From assembly GCA_011390755.1 (NCBI GenBank), contig JAABRU010000055.1:1-38640 (forward strand): a stretch of DNA of 38,640 bases, read 5' to 3'. Source of the stretch: Desulfobacteraceae bacterium (lineage in GTDB: Bacteria; Desulfobacterota; Desulfobacteria; Desulfobacterales; Desulfococcaceae). The position numbers and the translations under genes are program-made. Positions 30,955-38,640 of the stretch are shown here, piece after piece. Each line of letters begins with the position of its first letter. Positions within the stretch are counted from its first letter, which is position 1. The notes below the pieces were generated by a model. It had not been told where the DNA came from. It saw only the letters and a list, made by a program, of their open reading frames with translations, and searched no databases.

Positions 30955-32964
30955 ATGCGAAATTTTTTTTCTTTTTCCAACCTTCCCCTCCGGTTCAGAT
31001 TTCTGGCGGTATATTCTTTTCTGTTCATTGCTGCCATGAGTTTTGCATCCTTTTCCATATGGCATTATACCAGCCGCACGGTGAGCCTCACGGTGAAAAG
31101 TGAACTGGAAAATGTCACCGGAACAATCCGGAATATGGTGCAGGCAGCGGCAGATGCCGCCATTCGGAATCACCTTCGTTCTGTTTCCGAATTCAGCCGG
31201 GAAATCGCGGCACGTTATTATGAGGATGTTCTGGAAAATACCGTATCCGAAGAAAAGGCCAAAACACATGTCAAAGAAATACTGATGCGTCAGGTGATTG
31301 GGAAAACAGGTTATATTTATGCCATCAGCAGCCAGGGCATGGTAAAGATTCATCCGGAAAAAACCCTGATGCATACGGATATTTCCGGGCAGGCATTTAT
31401 CCGGGAACAAATGCGGATGAAAGAGGGATATACCGAATATGAATGGAAAAATCCGGGAGACAAAAAGAAAAGGGCCAAAGCCGCCTATATCTCTTATTTT
31501 GCCCCATGGGACTGGATTATCGGTGCATCTTCCTACCGCGAAGAATTTATGGATATGGTCCGCCCGGAAGAATTCAGTGAAAAAGTACTGTCAATCCGCA
31601 TCGGAAAAAGCGGATATCCCTATATCATGGACAGTCGGGGAAATCTTCTGATTCACCCCTATCTGCAGGGACAGAATGTTTTTGAAACACAGGATGCCGA
31701 GGGGCAGTATTTTATCAAAGAGATGTGTGCCAAAAAAAAAGGACTGATACGCTATTTATGGAAAAATCCGGATGAAGAAAAGGTTCGGGCCAAATGGGTG
31801 AATTACAACTATATTCCGGAATTTGACTGGATTGTGGCCTCATCGGCATTTGAGGATGAATTTCATACACCCCTGAAAACCATGCGCAATCTTATGGTTG
31901 GAACCATTATCGGCACCCTGCTGCTGATGATTCCCCTGACCCTTTTTGTGACCGCCAGAATTCTGAATCCCATGAAAAAAGTATCTGAGGCGGCCCGCTC
32001 CCTGGCCCGACTGGATCTGCGGGTGCATGTCCGGGCCGAGGGGAAAGACGAAACCGCAGAACTGCTCGGTTCTGTAAGCAGAATGATTGCCAGTCTCCGG
32101 GAAATTATCAAAGGGATTGCGGAAACCGCTCAGAAAGTGGACCGATCGGCCGGACAGATATCGCAGACCATGGAAGATCAGGCCGCTGTCAGCCTGGATC
32201 AGTCCGCTGCGGTTTCCCAGATTTCCTCCACCATGGAAGAATTTTCCGTCACTTCCGCCCAGATTGCCGAAAATGCCGATTCGGTGACAAATATTGCCGA
32301 TACAACCCTGAAAAGTACAAGGGAGGGGGTGGATTCCATTGAAGATGTTATGCAGAAAATGCACCGGATCAATGAGGATAACCGAAATAATACCATTGAA
32401 ATACAGGCATTAAGTGTAAAAACCGATGAGATCACCAAAGTAATGGGACTTATCAACAGTATTGCGGACCAGACCCGGCTGATTGCCTTCAATGCCAGCA
32501 TTGAAGCCGCAGATGCAGGAGAAAAGGGAAAACGCTTCGGTGTGGTGGCCTCCGAAATCCGCAGACTGGCCGATTCCGTTACCGAATCCACCGATGAAAT
32601 TGAACTCCGGATTACGGAAATACGGGAAGCTGTCAACCGCATGGTCATTTCATCGGAAGTCAGCACCAAAGGCATACGGGAGGCATTTGAGCTTTTTGCA
32701 CTTACGGTGGAACGCCTGAATGAAATCCTGGAAGATGCCCAGGCCACCAGTGATGCGGCCCGGCAGATTTCTTTATCCACCCAGCAGCAGAAAACCGCAA
32801 CCGATCAGATCGTACTTTCCCTGAAAGATATTGCGGAAGGTTCAAACCGCACCTCATCCGCCATTTCCCATATATCCGAAGTCTGTAAGGATCTGAACAT
32901 ATTTTCCGAAGAATTGCAGAGAATTATCCGGCAGTTTGTTTTGCCGGAAGACGGAGAGCAGTGA
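30955..32964 (+). CDS. Methyl-accepting chemotaxis protein with double Cache sensor
   Basis: A 669-residue transmembrane receptor. TM1 is around residues 14-38 (LAVYSFLFIAAMSFASFSIW). The periplasmic part to about 305 contains two Cache-like repeats, each with GK(T/S)GYxY (GKTGYIYAISSQGMVKIHP and GKSGYPYIMDSRGNLLIHP). TM2 is about 310-335, followed by a HAMP domain and a long helical signalling domain. The hairpin tip is LIAFNASIEAADAGEKGKRF and then GVVASEIRRLADS. It should signal to CheA/CheW; no che genes are nearby. TTTTGGAGGAAAT is a strong ribosome site. The ligand is unknown, typically small organic acids. Confidence 0.93.
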   Translation: MRNFFSFSNLPLRFRFLAVYSFLFIAAMSFASFSIWHYTSRTVSLTVKSELENVTGTIRNMVQAAADAAIRNHLRSVSEFSREIAARYYEDVLENTVSEEKAKTHVKEILMRQVIGKTGYIYAISSQGMVKIHPEKTLMHTDISGQAFIREQMRMKEGYTEYEWKNPGDKKKRAKAAYISYFAPWDWIIGASSYREEFMDMVRPEEFSEKVLSIRIGKSGYPYIMDSRGNLLIHPYLQGQNVFETQDAEGQYFIKEMCAKKKGLIRYLWKNPDEEKVRAKWVNYNYIPEFDWIVASSAFEDEFHTPLKTMRNLMVGTIIGTLLLMIPLTLFVTARILNPMKKVSEAARSLARLDLRVHVRAEGKDETAELLGSVSRMIASLREIIKGIAETAQKVDRSAGQISQTMEDQAAVSLDQSAAVSQISSTMEEFSVTSAQIAENADSVTNIADTTLKSTREGVDSIEDVMQKMHRINEDNRNNTIEIQALSVKTDEITKVMGLINSIADQTRLIAFNASIEAADAGEKGKRFGVVASEIRRLADSVTESTDEIELRITEIREAVNRMVISSEVSTKGIREAFELFALTVERLNEILEDAQATSDAARQISLSTQQQKTATDQIVLSLKDIAEGSNRTSSAISHISEVCKDLNIFSEELQRIIRQFVLPEDGEQ

Positions 32965-33000
32965 TAAAGAATTTTCAGACTGCCAAAAATGAAAATCCGC

Positions 33001-33141
33001 CTGTATTTTCCCAATCATTTCAGTATCCCAAACTTTCCGTTCGGGACTCCGCCGCTCTTAACGTAAGATTCGGAGGAGTGTCAAACTTACAGTTTGACAT
33101 GGAGTGCCAAACTGTAAGTTTGGTAGATATTTTTATAAATA
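33001..33141. repeat. Family D-like repeat after the chemotaxis gene
   Basis: CCCAAACTTTCCGTTCGGGA at 33028 on, GGAGGAGTGTCAAACTTACAG at 33072 on, and the palindrome CCAAACTGTAAGTTTGG (33108-33123). 33005-33050 matches 22580-22625 inverted; 33071 onward matches 38031 onward. The ends are not clear. Confidence 0.6.
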
Positions 33142-33177
33142 ATTTCAGGACTTTGGGTTAAACCGGCTGATTTGAAA

Positions 33178-33213
33178 TTCCCCTCCCCGGCGGGAGGGGT
33201 TAGGGGAGGGGGA
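33178..33213. repeat. GC-rich hairpin
   Basis: TCCCCTCCCCGGCGGGAGGGG then TTAGGGGAGGGGGA. It is one of at least five such C-run/G-run hairpins in the window (also 1613, 21155, 27211, 37878). It is followed by the family C-like end TTTGACCCACTAC. Confidence 0.55.
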
Positions 33214-33235
33214 TTCAAGCGATTTGACCCACTAC

Positions 33236-33341
33236 TACACCACTTTGTAAGTTCGTGACCCCCCTGATGACTTTGGCTGGTCATGTAAAATCAGCCTGTT
33301 ACAATCTTGAGAAGGGGGTCATGTATTTACAAAGTGGTGTA
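33236..33341. mobile_element. MITE-like element, family H (106 bp)
   Basis: Left end TACACCACTTTGTAAGTTCG then TGACCCCC; right end, read inward, TACACCACTTTGTAAATACA then TGACCCCC: 28-bp inverted repeats with 3 differences. A short direct repeat CTAC flanks it (33232-33235, 33342-33345). A single copy is visible. It has no coding capacity. Confidence 0.7.
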
Positions 33342-33508
33342 CTACCTAATTTCAGCATGTCAAACGGTCAGCCTGACACGCCTCCGACCTTAGGTCAGCA
33401 GCACTGGTGTCAGGGGCAGGGGGCAGACGGCAGTCCTGACACACCATTATCAAAACCCTGCGGAGCGTTGTACCGTGCAAACACTGCTGCCTGAAAGAAG
33501 GAAATTTT

Positions 33509-34333
33509 ATGAAAAATACCATTCAAATCAATGATCTGCGCGGGATGATAAGTCAATTTGCCGGAAAATATCCGGAAAAAAGCGGGGAAAAGAATGTCTG
33601 GCGGGAGCCTCTGCTTTCAGCAGCCGATCTGCAGGGAGAAAAAAACAGGGAACGCTTTGCCGCATTGAGAAAAATTGCGGCAGATGATCACCTCATGCCC
33701 TGGGAACTGATGCCTTCGGCCAAATCGCTTATTGTTTTCTTCATCCCTTTTACAAAAGAGCTGGCCAGTGAAAACCATAAAGGGGAAATTCCCTGCCGGA
33801 ACTGGGGTCTGGCCTATGAAAGCACCAACCGCCTGATTGGAAAAATATGTGAATATCTGCGGGATGAACTGGAAAACAGGGGATTTGGCTGTGAACTGAC
33901 ACCCGCCACCCATAATTTTGATACTGTCCGCCTTATGGCCCGCTGGTCCCACAAACATCTGGGTTATCTGGCGGGCTTGGGAAAATTCGGTGTCAATGCC
34001 CAGATTATCACACCTTCGGGATGCGCGGGGCGCATGGGCAGTCTGGTAACAGAAGCGGAAACGGGGGATCATCCCATAGTGGGCGGGCGGGAACTCTGTC
34101 TGCATAAAGCCGGTTACAAATGCCTGGTCTGCGTGAAAAGATGCCCTGTGGGCGCGCTAAGTGAAAAGGGAACAGACCGGCAGAAATGCTGGGCCCGTCT
34201 GAATGAAAATCTGGAAAATACAGAAGAACTCCGGGGGATGGAAAACACCACCCATGTATGCGGCAAATGCCAGGTGCTGCTTCCCTGCAGTCTGGAAATT
34301 CCTCCGATGCCCTCTTCAAACAGGGATTCCTGA
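33509..34333 (+). CDS. Iron-sulfur protein related to epoxyqueuosine reductase QueG
   Basis: A 274-residue protein. PSAKSLIVFFIPFTKEL, HKHLGYLAGLGKFGVNAQII and TPSGCAGRMGSLVTE are QueG-family blocks, and KCLVCVKRCPVGAL then CGKCQVLLPCS carry cysteine sets for [4Fe-4S] clusters (the second incomplete for a classical CxxCxxC...C). True QueG is longer (about 350-380 residues) and cobalamin dependent; shorter anaerobe proteins of this type are annotated as epoxyqueuosine reductase or ferredoxin without proof. RBS GAAGGAAATTTT. Its stop lies 32 bases before recN. Confidence 0.8.
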   Translation: MKNTIQINDLRGMISQFAGKYPEKSGEKNVWREPLLSAADLQGEKNRERFAALRKIAADDHLMPWELMPSAKSLIVFFIPFTKELASENHKGEIPCRNWGLAYESTNRLIGKICEYLRDELENRGFGCELTPATHNFDTVRLMARWSHKHLGYLAGLGKFGVNAQIITPSGCAGRMGSLVTEAETGDHPIVGGRELCLHKAGYKCLVCVKRCPVGALSEKGTDRQKCWARLNENLENTEELRGMENTTHVCGKCQVLLPCSLEIPPMPSSNRDS

Positions 34334-34365
34334 AAAAAACAATCTGAATTAAAACCGAAATCCAT

Positions 34366-36066
34366 ATGCTTCGAGAAATTTCCATTAAAAATTTTGCCAT
34401 CATTGACGATCTCCGTATTTCATTTTCCCGGGGCTTTACCATCCTCAGCGGAGAAACGGGTGCGGGGAAATCCATCATCATCAATGCGGTGAACCTGCTG
34501 CTGGGCAGCCGGGCCACTGCCGGATTTGTCCGCACAGGCGCGGAATATGCAGAACTGGAAGCCCTGTTTGACATCAGTCCGGACAGCAGAACCGCGCGCA
34601 TTCTGGCAGAAAACGGTCTGGAAACCGCAGAACTCATCGTACGGCGGATTATTGCCCGGAACAACCGTCACCGGGTATATATCAACAACCGTCTTTCCAC
34701 CATTGCCCTGCTCACGACCCTGACCGAAAACCTGGCCAGCATTTCCGGCCAGCATGCCCATCAGGGACTTTTGGATGAGGAACAGCACCTGCTGACCCTC
34801 GACCGCTTCGGAAACCTGATTCCCCTGCGGGAAAAAGTCCGGAAGCAGTTTCAGCAAATGCAGCCTTTGATCCGGAAACTGGAGGAACTGAAAGAACTGA
34901 AAAACCGGCAGGCGGAAAAACGGGAACTGCTGGCCTTTCAGAAAAATGAAATCCTGGAAGCGGATATCAAAACCGGGGAAACAGAAGAACTGGAACAGGA
35001 ACTGCTGCTGCTGAAAAACGGGGAAACCATTTTCAGGGCAGTTCACAGCGGCATTGAGGAACTTTACAGCGCGCAGAATGCCATTGTGGAACGCCTGGTG
35101 GAAGTGCGGAAACAGATTGAAAAAGTGTGTCAGATTGATCCGGAACTGGAAAGCAAAGTGGAACATCTCAATGATGTGACGTTCCGGGTGGAAGATATTA
35201 CCGAGGGACTCCGCGCCTATCTGGATCAGATTCCTCTGGATGAAAAACGCATGGAAACCGCGGAGGAACGGCTTTTTTTCATCCGGAAACTCTGCCGCAA
35301 ATACGGCGGTTCTCCCGATTCCCTGCTGACACATCTGAAAAAAACAGAGGAGGAACTCGACAGCATTGAAAATCTGGAAGAGCGGATTGGGGAAACGGAA
35401 AAGGTTCTGGCCGGGCATCACGAAACCTTACGGACTCTGGCCCGGGAACTTTCTGAAAAAAGGAAAAAAACAGCTGAAGTTCTCGCAGAAAAAGTGGAAA
35501 AAGAGCTGGCAGCCCTGAAAATGTCCGATACCCGTTTCCGGGTGTCTGTGTCCCCCATTCCCTTTTCAGACGGAAACAATCCCTGGCTTCGTGCAAATGA
35601 AAAAGGATGCATCAGCGAAAACGGTATGGATCACGCGGGTTTTATGATAGCCCCCAATATCGGGGAAGAACTCAAACCCCTTTCCCAAATCGCTTCGGGC
35701 GGAGAACTGTCCCGTGTGGTGCTGGCCCTGAAAGTGATTCTGGCGGAAACCGAATCGGTGGAAACGGTAATTTTTGACGAGGTGGATGCGGGCATCGGCG
35801 GCAGTGTGGCGGAAATTGTGGGGCGGAAAATCGCCGAACTGGCCTCCTTTCACCAGATCATCTGCATTACCCATCTGCCCCAGATTGCCCGCTTCGGCAA
35901 CCATCATTTCCGCATCAGCAAAGAGGTGAAGCAGGGCAGAACCCGGACCTCCATTACTCCCCTTACGGAAAAAGAAAGAATTGAGGAGCTGGCCCGGATG
36001 CTCGGAGGGGTGAAAATGACCCAGGCCACCCTGGATCATGCAATGGAGATGTTTCAGGAAAACTGA
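34366..36066 (+). CDS. recN: DNA repair protein RecN
   Basis: A 566-residue SMC-like ATPase. It begins MLREISIKNFAIIDDLRISF, has Walker A GETGAGKSIIINAVNLLLG, a long central coiled coil (about 150-380), the signature SGGELSRVVLALKVIL and Walker B IFDEVDAGIGG. ICITHLPQIARFGNHHFRI is the usual C-terminal block. RecN acts in double-strand-break repair with RecA. No SOS box was identified upstream. Length is normal. Possibly co-transcribed with the preceding iron-sulfur gene. Confidence 0.97.
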   Translation: MLREISIKNFAIIDDLRISFSRGFTILSGETGAGKSIIINAVNLLLGSRATAGFVRTGAEYAELEALFDISPDSRTARILAENGLETAELIVRRIIARNNRHRVYINNRLSTIALLTTLTENLASISGQHAHQGLLDEEQHLLTLDRFGNLIPLREKVRKQFQQMQPLIRKLEELKELKNRQAEKRELLAFQKNEILEADIKTGETEELEQELLLLKNGETIFRAVHSGIEELYSAQNAIVERLVEVRKQIEKVCQIDPELESKVEHLNDVTFRVEDITEGLRAYLDQIPLDEKRMETAEERLFFIRKLCRKYGGSPDSLLTHLKKTEEELDSIENLEERIGETEKVLAGHHETLRTLARELSEKRKKTAEVLAEKVEKELAALKMSDTRFRVSVSPIPFSDGNNPWLRANEKGCISENGMDHAGFMIAPNIGEELKPLSQIASGGELSRVVLALKVILAETESVETVIFDEVDAGIGGSVAEIVGRKIAELASFHQIICITHLPQIARFGNHHFRISKEVKQGRTRTSITPLTEKERIEELARMLGGVKMTQATLDHAMEMFQEN

Positions 36067-36075
36067 AAACTGTAA

Positions 36076-36324
36076 GCCGGGTTAGGGCTCGGAAAAAGAT
36101 AATTCCCCCCGGTTCATCCCGCCAGCAGAGACAAAACAAAGGTTTGATATGTTTATGCCGGACAGTTTCAGAGGGTTTATTTTTTGCCGAGTACCTTAGC
36201 AAAGCGTAACCCGGCATTCGGATATTTTGTTCCGGAATGCATATCGTGTTTAAAAAAAGGGATTTGGGGATTCATGCAGCTTGGGTGAGGTACGAACCCC
36301 GGCAGATTCAGGATGCCGGGGTTC
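36076..36324. repeat. Inverted repeats after recN
   Basis: GCCGGGTTA (36076-36084) with CTCGG pairs with CCGAG and TAACCCGGC (36207-36215), a 140-base repeat common in deltaproteobacteria (inference). Then GAACCCCGGCA (36294-36304) / TGCCGGGGTTC (36314-36324) is a perfect 11-bp stem without T-tract; it could end recN transcription. Confidence 0.55.
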
Positions 36325-36476
36325 ACTGCCTTCCCCCCGACCTGCCCAAAATAATTATCTTAAGCACTATTGCTTTGTCAACTTTGTTTTTGTGAGATCC
36401 ACTGTAGATAAAAACCTGATTTTTTTGAAAAATCCGGTTTTTACAACTCGTCAGAACAAGATTGACAAAGCACTAT

Positions 36477-36619
36477 CAGTAGATCGAAAAGTTTCCGGAG
36501 GAGTGCAAAAATTGCATTTTTGCATGGGTCAGCCGAGAGATGCGGCGGTGCAAAAATACAATTTTTGCACTCCGGGACAGCCGTAAAACCGTATCCGGGG
36601 GAAACTTTTCGATCTGCTG
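36477..36619. mobile_element. MITE-like element, family B, copy 2 (143 bp)
   Basis: Ends CAGTAGATCGAAAAGTTTCC and GGAAACTTTTCGATCTGCTG (19 of 20 positions pair) with the 5-bp duplication ACTAT (36472-36476, 36620-36624). The core GGAGTGCAAAAATTGCATTTT ... CAATTTTTGCACTCC (36500-36574) matches copy 1 at 1880-1973. It sits in the gap before kdsD, 52 bases from its start. Confidence 0.9.
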
Positions 36620-36671
36620 ACTATACATAATTTTAAGAGAAACAATGCAATAGAATCCAAAAGGACAAAAC

Positions 36672-37646
36672 ATGATATTGGAACAGGCAAAAGAAGTTTT
36701 AAGAACAGAAGCCCGGGGAATTCTGGAACTCAGGGATCGTCTGGACGATAATTTCAGGCAGATGACAGAACTGATCTGCAATTCCAGCGGCCGTCTTATT
36801 GTGGCGGGTATCGGCAAATCCGGAATCATCGGCCGGAAATTTGTGGCCACCTTTAACAGCACGGGAACCCGTTCTTTTTTTCTGCATCCCGTGGAAGCCA
36901 TGCACGGGGATTTGGGCATGGTCTGCCCGGATGATATTCTGCTGGCCCTGTCCAACAGCGGAGAAACCGACGAACTCAATATCCTGCTTCCCAGCATCCG
37001 CAATATCGGCTGTAAAATCATAGCATTTACCGGAAAAGCAGACTCCACCCTTGCCAGAAACAGTGATATTGTCATCAACGTGGGAGTAAAAAAAGAAGCC
37101 TGCCCCATGGGACTGGCTCCCACCACAAGCACAACCGCTCTGCTGGCCATGGGGGATGCCCTGGCTGTTGTGCTGATACACTGCAAAAATTTCAAATCGG
37201 GTGATTTTAAAAAATTTCATCCGGGCGGCGCACTGGGGCAGCGACTTTCCAAAAAAGTGGAAGATTTTATGCTGGCGGATGATTCCCTCCCCCTTGTGAA
37301 TGAAGGCATGGATATGAAAGAAACCGTTGCCGCCATGGACCGCGTCAGTCTGGGGGTTGCCCTGGTGATTAAACCGGATCGCACCCTTTCCGGCATTATT
37401 ACGGACGGAGATATCCGCCGACTGCTGGCAAAGCAGCTTTTTTTTCCGGAACAGAAAGCCGGGGAAGTGATGACCCCGAATCCCAAATTTGCCCGGCTGG
37501 AAACCCCGGCCTATGATGCCCTTAACCTTATGGAATCATTTGAAATTACCGTGCTTCCCGTATGCAGCACCGGCGGTGTGGTACTGGGAATTATCCACCT
37601 CCATGATATTCTCGGAAAAGGGGAATTCAAGTTCAGGGGGCAGTAA
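36672..37646 (+). CDS. kdsD: Arabinose-5-phosphate isomerase (KdsD/KpsF/GutQ)
   Basis: A 324-residue protein. The N-terminal SIS domain has GIGKSGIIGRKFVATFNSTG, HPVEAMHGDLGM and ALSNSGETDELN; TTSTTALLAMGDALAV completes the active site. The C-terminal half carries two CBS domains (VEDFMLADDSLPLV..., AGEVMTPNPKFARLE...). It converts ribulose-5-P to arabinose-5-P, the first step of KDO synthesis for LPS. AAAGGA precedes the ATG. It is separate from the polysaccharide locus. Other kds genes are not in the window. Confidence 0.95.
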   Translation: MILEQAKEVLRTEARGILELRDRLDDNFRQMTELICNSSGRLIVAGIGKSGIIGRKFVATFNSTGTRSFFLHPVEAMHGDLGMVCPDDILLALSNSGETDELNILLPSIRNIGCKIIAFTGKADSTLARNSDIVINVGVKKEACPMGLAPTTSTTALLAMGDALAVVLIHCKNFKSGDFKKFHPGGALGQRLSKKVEDFMLADDSLPLVNEGMDMKETVAAMDRVSLGVALVIKPDRTLSGIITDGDIRRLLAKQLFFPEQKAGEVMTPNPKFARLETPAYDALNLMESFEITVLPVCSTGGVVLGIIHLHDILGKGEFKFRGQ

Positions 37647-37709
37647 TTATTATTTTATATGCCGGATATTTATCCTACCCAAGTTGCCACCTGTCGGGGC
37701 AGTAACCCA

Positions 37710-37801
37710 AAATCAGGCAGATGCAGGATACTCAAAAGTTACCGGAACAAAAAATCAGGCAGATGCAGGATACTCAAAAGTTACCGGAACAAAAAATCAG
37801 C
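37710..37801. repeat. 42-bp tandem repeat, 2.2 copies
   Basis: Unit 37710-37751 starts AAATCAGGCAGATGCAGGAT and ends TTACCGGAACAAA; 37752-37793 is identical, and 37794-37801 is a partial third copy. The unit is divisible by three and one frame is open, but no gene reads through it convincingly. Confidence 0.85.
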
Positions 37802-38010
37802 AGGTTGGTTTATAGGTAGCCGCTTGAGTTTATTCTAAGAAGAAGAGGATAGCGGCCAAATCCGCTGATGACCGTCTCCCCTCCCTGCGGGACAATCCTG
37901 CTGACTCAGAGTCTGTCCGAAAACCTCCGAAACCAACTTTTGATGAATCGGTAAAAAATCCAAATTTCAAAAATCGCTGTTAATAAAATCAGAGTGTTCA
38001 TATGTATCTC

Positions 38011-38137
38011 CAATGCTGCTGACGAAAGGTCGGAGAAGTGTCATGCTTGCAGTTTGACATACTGAAATTATTCAAAAAAAGATCTGCCCAACTGTAAGTT
38101 TGGCACTCCGGATTTTCTTAAGACAGCAGTATTGCCC
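38011..38137. mobile_element. MITE-like element, family D, copy 2 (about 127 bp)
   Basis: Left CAATGCTGCTG faces CAGCAGTATTG at the right. The right end read inward, CAATACTGCTGTCTTAAGAA then AATCCGGAGTGCCAAACT, parallels the family D copy 1 end (TGACTTAAGAAAATAACGGAGTGCC). The 8-bp direct repeat TGTATCTC flanks it (38003-38010 and 38138-38145), the same length as in copy 1. Ends are not fully symmetric (extra CCC on the right). Confidence 0.65.
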
Positions 38138-38195
38138 TGTATCTCCGGGGAATAAAGGGAAATTTTCAAGCGTTTTGACTCTGTATCAAAAAGAG

Positions 38196-38234
38196 AACCC
38201 GTTATTCTTTATGAATAATGCAGAATAACGGGTT
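38196..38234 (-). terminator. Intrinsic terminator of tatA
   Basis: AACCCGTTATTCT (38196-38208) and AGAATAACGGGTT (38222-38234) form a perfect 13-bp stem with a 13-base loop. On the minus strand it is followed by CTCTTTTTG. It lies 60 bases beyond the tatA stop. Confidence 0.8.
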
Positions 38235-38294
38235 GAAGAGATAGGGGACGGGACAAAAAATCGTTGCAAATCTTTTGGTTTATTTAAAATATCT

Positions 38295-38480
38295 TCATAC
38301 TTTCTTTTCTTCTATCTTTTCATTTTCTTCTTCTTTTGCTAGCGGATCCGCAGTGGCTGATTTAAAATTCCGGATAGCTTTTCCCATTCCCGCACCGATT
38401 TCCGGCAATTTTCCTGCGCCGAATATAATCAGGATAATTACCAGAATGATTATCAGTTCCGGCATTCCGATTCCAAACAT
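38295..38480 (-). CDS. tatA: Sec-independent translocase subunit TatA/TatE
   Basis: A 61-residue protein: [20 protein letters not shown] (membrane helix), the hinge [20 protein letters not shown] (amphipathic helix with the conserved F-G-x-x-K-L-P motif) and a charged tail. TatA forms the pore through which folded proteins with twin-arginine signals leave the cytoplasm. It is monocistronic here, with GAGGAGGAAAT upstream and a hairpin terminator downstream. Confidence 0.96.
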   Translation of the reverse strand: MFGIGMPELIIILVIILIIFGAGKLPEIGAGMGKAIRNFKSATADPLAKEEENEKIEEKKV

Positions 38481-38520
38481 AAATATTTCCTCCTCATTAA
38501 AAGTATACTTACAGTAATAA

Positions 38521-38640
38521 TGCGAATTAAGGGTTGAATCCGGTAATGTAAAATCAGTTGCCTATAAAGCCTGCCTGCTACGTCTGATTTTATAATATGC
38601 TGTTTTTACTGATTCCGGAGTTTTTGACTCTTAATTGGCA
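38521..38640. mobile_element. Family E element, copy 2, intact (120 bp)
   Basis: It begins TGCGAATTAAGGGTTGAATC and ends TTTTTGACTCTTAATTGGCA, imperfect inverted repeats, exactly at the last base of the window. It aligns along its length with the copy split by family D at 7630-7894, including TGTAAAATCAG and GTCTGATTTTATAATA. The right flank is outside the window, so the target duplication cannot be checked. Confidence 0.75.

Noticed and set aside
34420..35421. A 333-codon minus-strand frame opposite recN
   Set aside because: The product is Phe/Gln-rich shadow sequence; recN is complete on the plus strand.
37489..37815. Repeat protein gene reading NQADAGYSKVTGTK
   Set aside because: Most of the frame lies inside kdsD in another phase; the repeats are only entered after the kdsD stop, with no start of their own.

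Overview
This is a bacterial window of 38,640 bases. It probably comes from a Gram-negative anaerobe of the Desulfobacterota, possibly a large-genome filamentous sulfate reducer of the Desulfonema type. The Gram-negative call rests on kdsD (a KDO/LPS precursor enzyme), a Wzx-type flippase, tatA and an S1 protein with six S1 domains. The anaerobe call rests on a CooC-like ATPase, a polyferredoxin of the NapH/NapG kind and an iron-sulfur protein related to QueG. The genus is inference. No rRNA, tRNA or CRISPR array was seen.

Layout. (1) 1-4500 is a decayed accessory zone. It holds an intact YefM/YoeB-type toxin-antitoxin pair, an MNT nucleotidyltransferase whose HEPN partner is broken, a coiled-coil PD-(D/E)XK nuclease, and fragments of YoeB, an HATPase_c_4 protein, the nuclease, a phosphoribosyltransferase and a DegT aminotransferase. 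Much of it looks like two diverged copies of one block. (2) 4539-18302 is a cell-surface polysaccharide locus. An AT-rich half (4539-9563: flippase, kinase-like/methyltransferase, methyltransferase, ParB-like protein) is followed by a less AT-rich half (9660-15218, plus strand: two methyltransferases, epimerase, DegT aminotransferase, two glycosyltransferases). A convergent minus-strand operon (18302-15225) adds two glycosyltransferases and another epimerase. (3) 18345-20881 holds a Uma2-type nuclease and an ABC-F ATPase. (4) 21558-25216 is a redox/metallocluster group: CooC-like ATPase, cysteine-rich protein and polyferredoxin. (5) 25383-38480 is mostly housekeeping: a truncated adenylate-forming enzyme, moaB, pyrR, rpsA, a chemotaxis receptor, a QueG-related protein, recN, kdsD and tatA.

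The most striking content lies between the genes. Nearly every gap of more than about 300 bases is filled with short non-coding inverted-repeat elements (MITE-like), of at least seven types by their ends. Several have clean target-site duplications (9, 5, 7, 8 and 5 bp). Three insertions are supported by uninterrupted sequence: family A within a duplicated block (intact version at about 3040), family B inside the HEPN gene (removal restores the reading frame), and family D inside a 120-bp element (intact 120-bp copy at the right end of the window). Three families with different ends share one internal plan, GGAGTGC - short palindrome - spacer - short palindrome - GCACTCC. This modular repeat system is the best candidate for something undescribed here.
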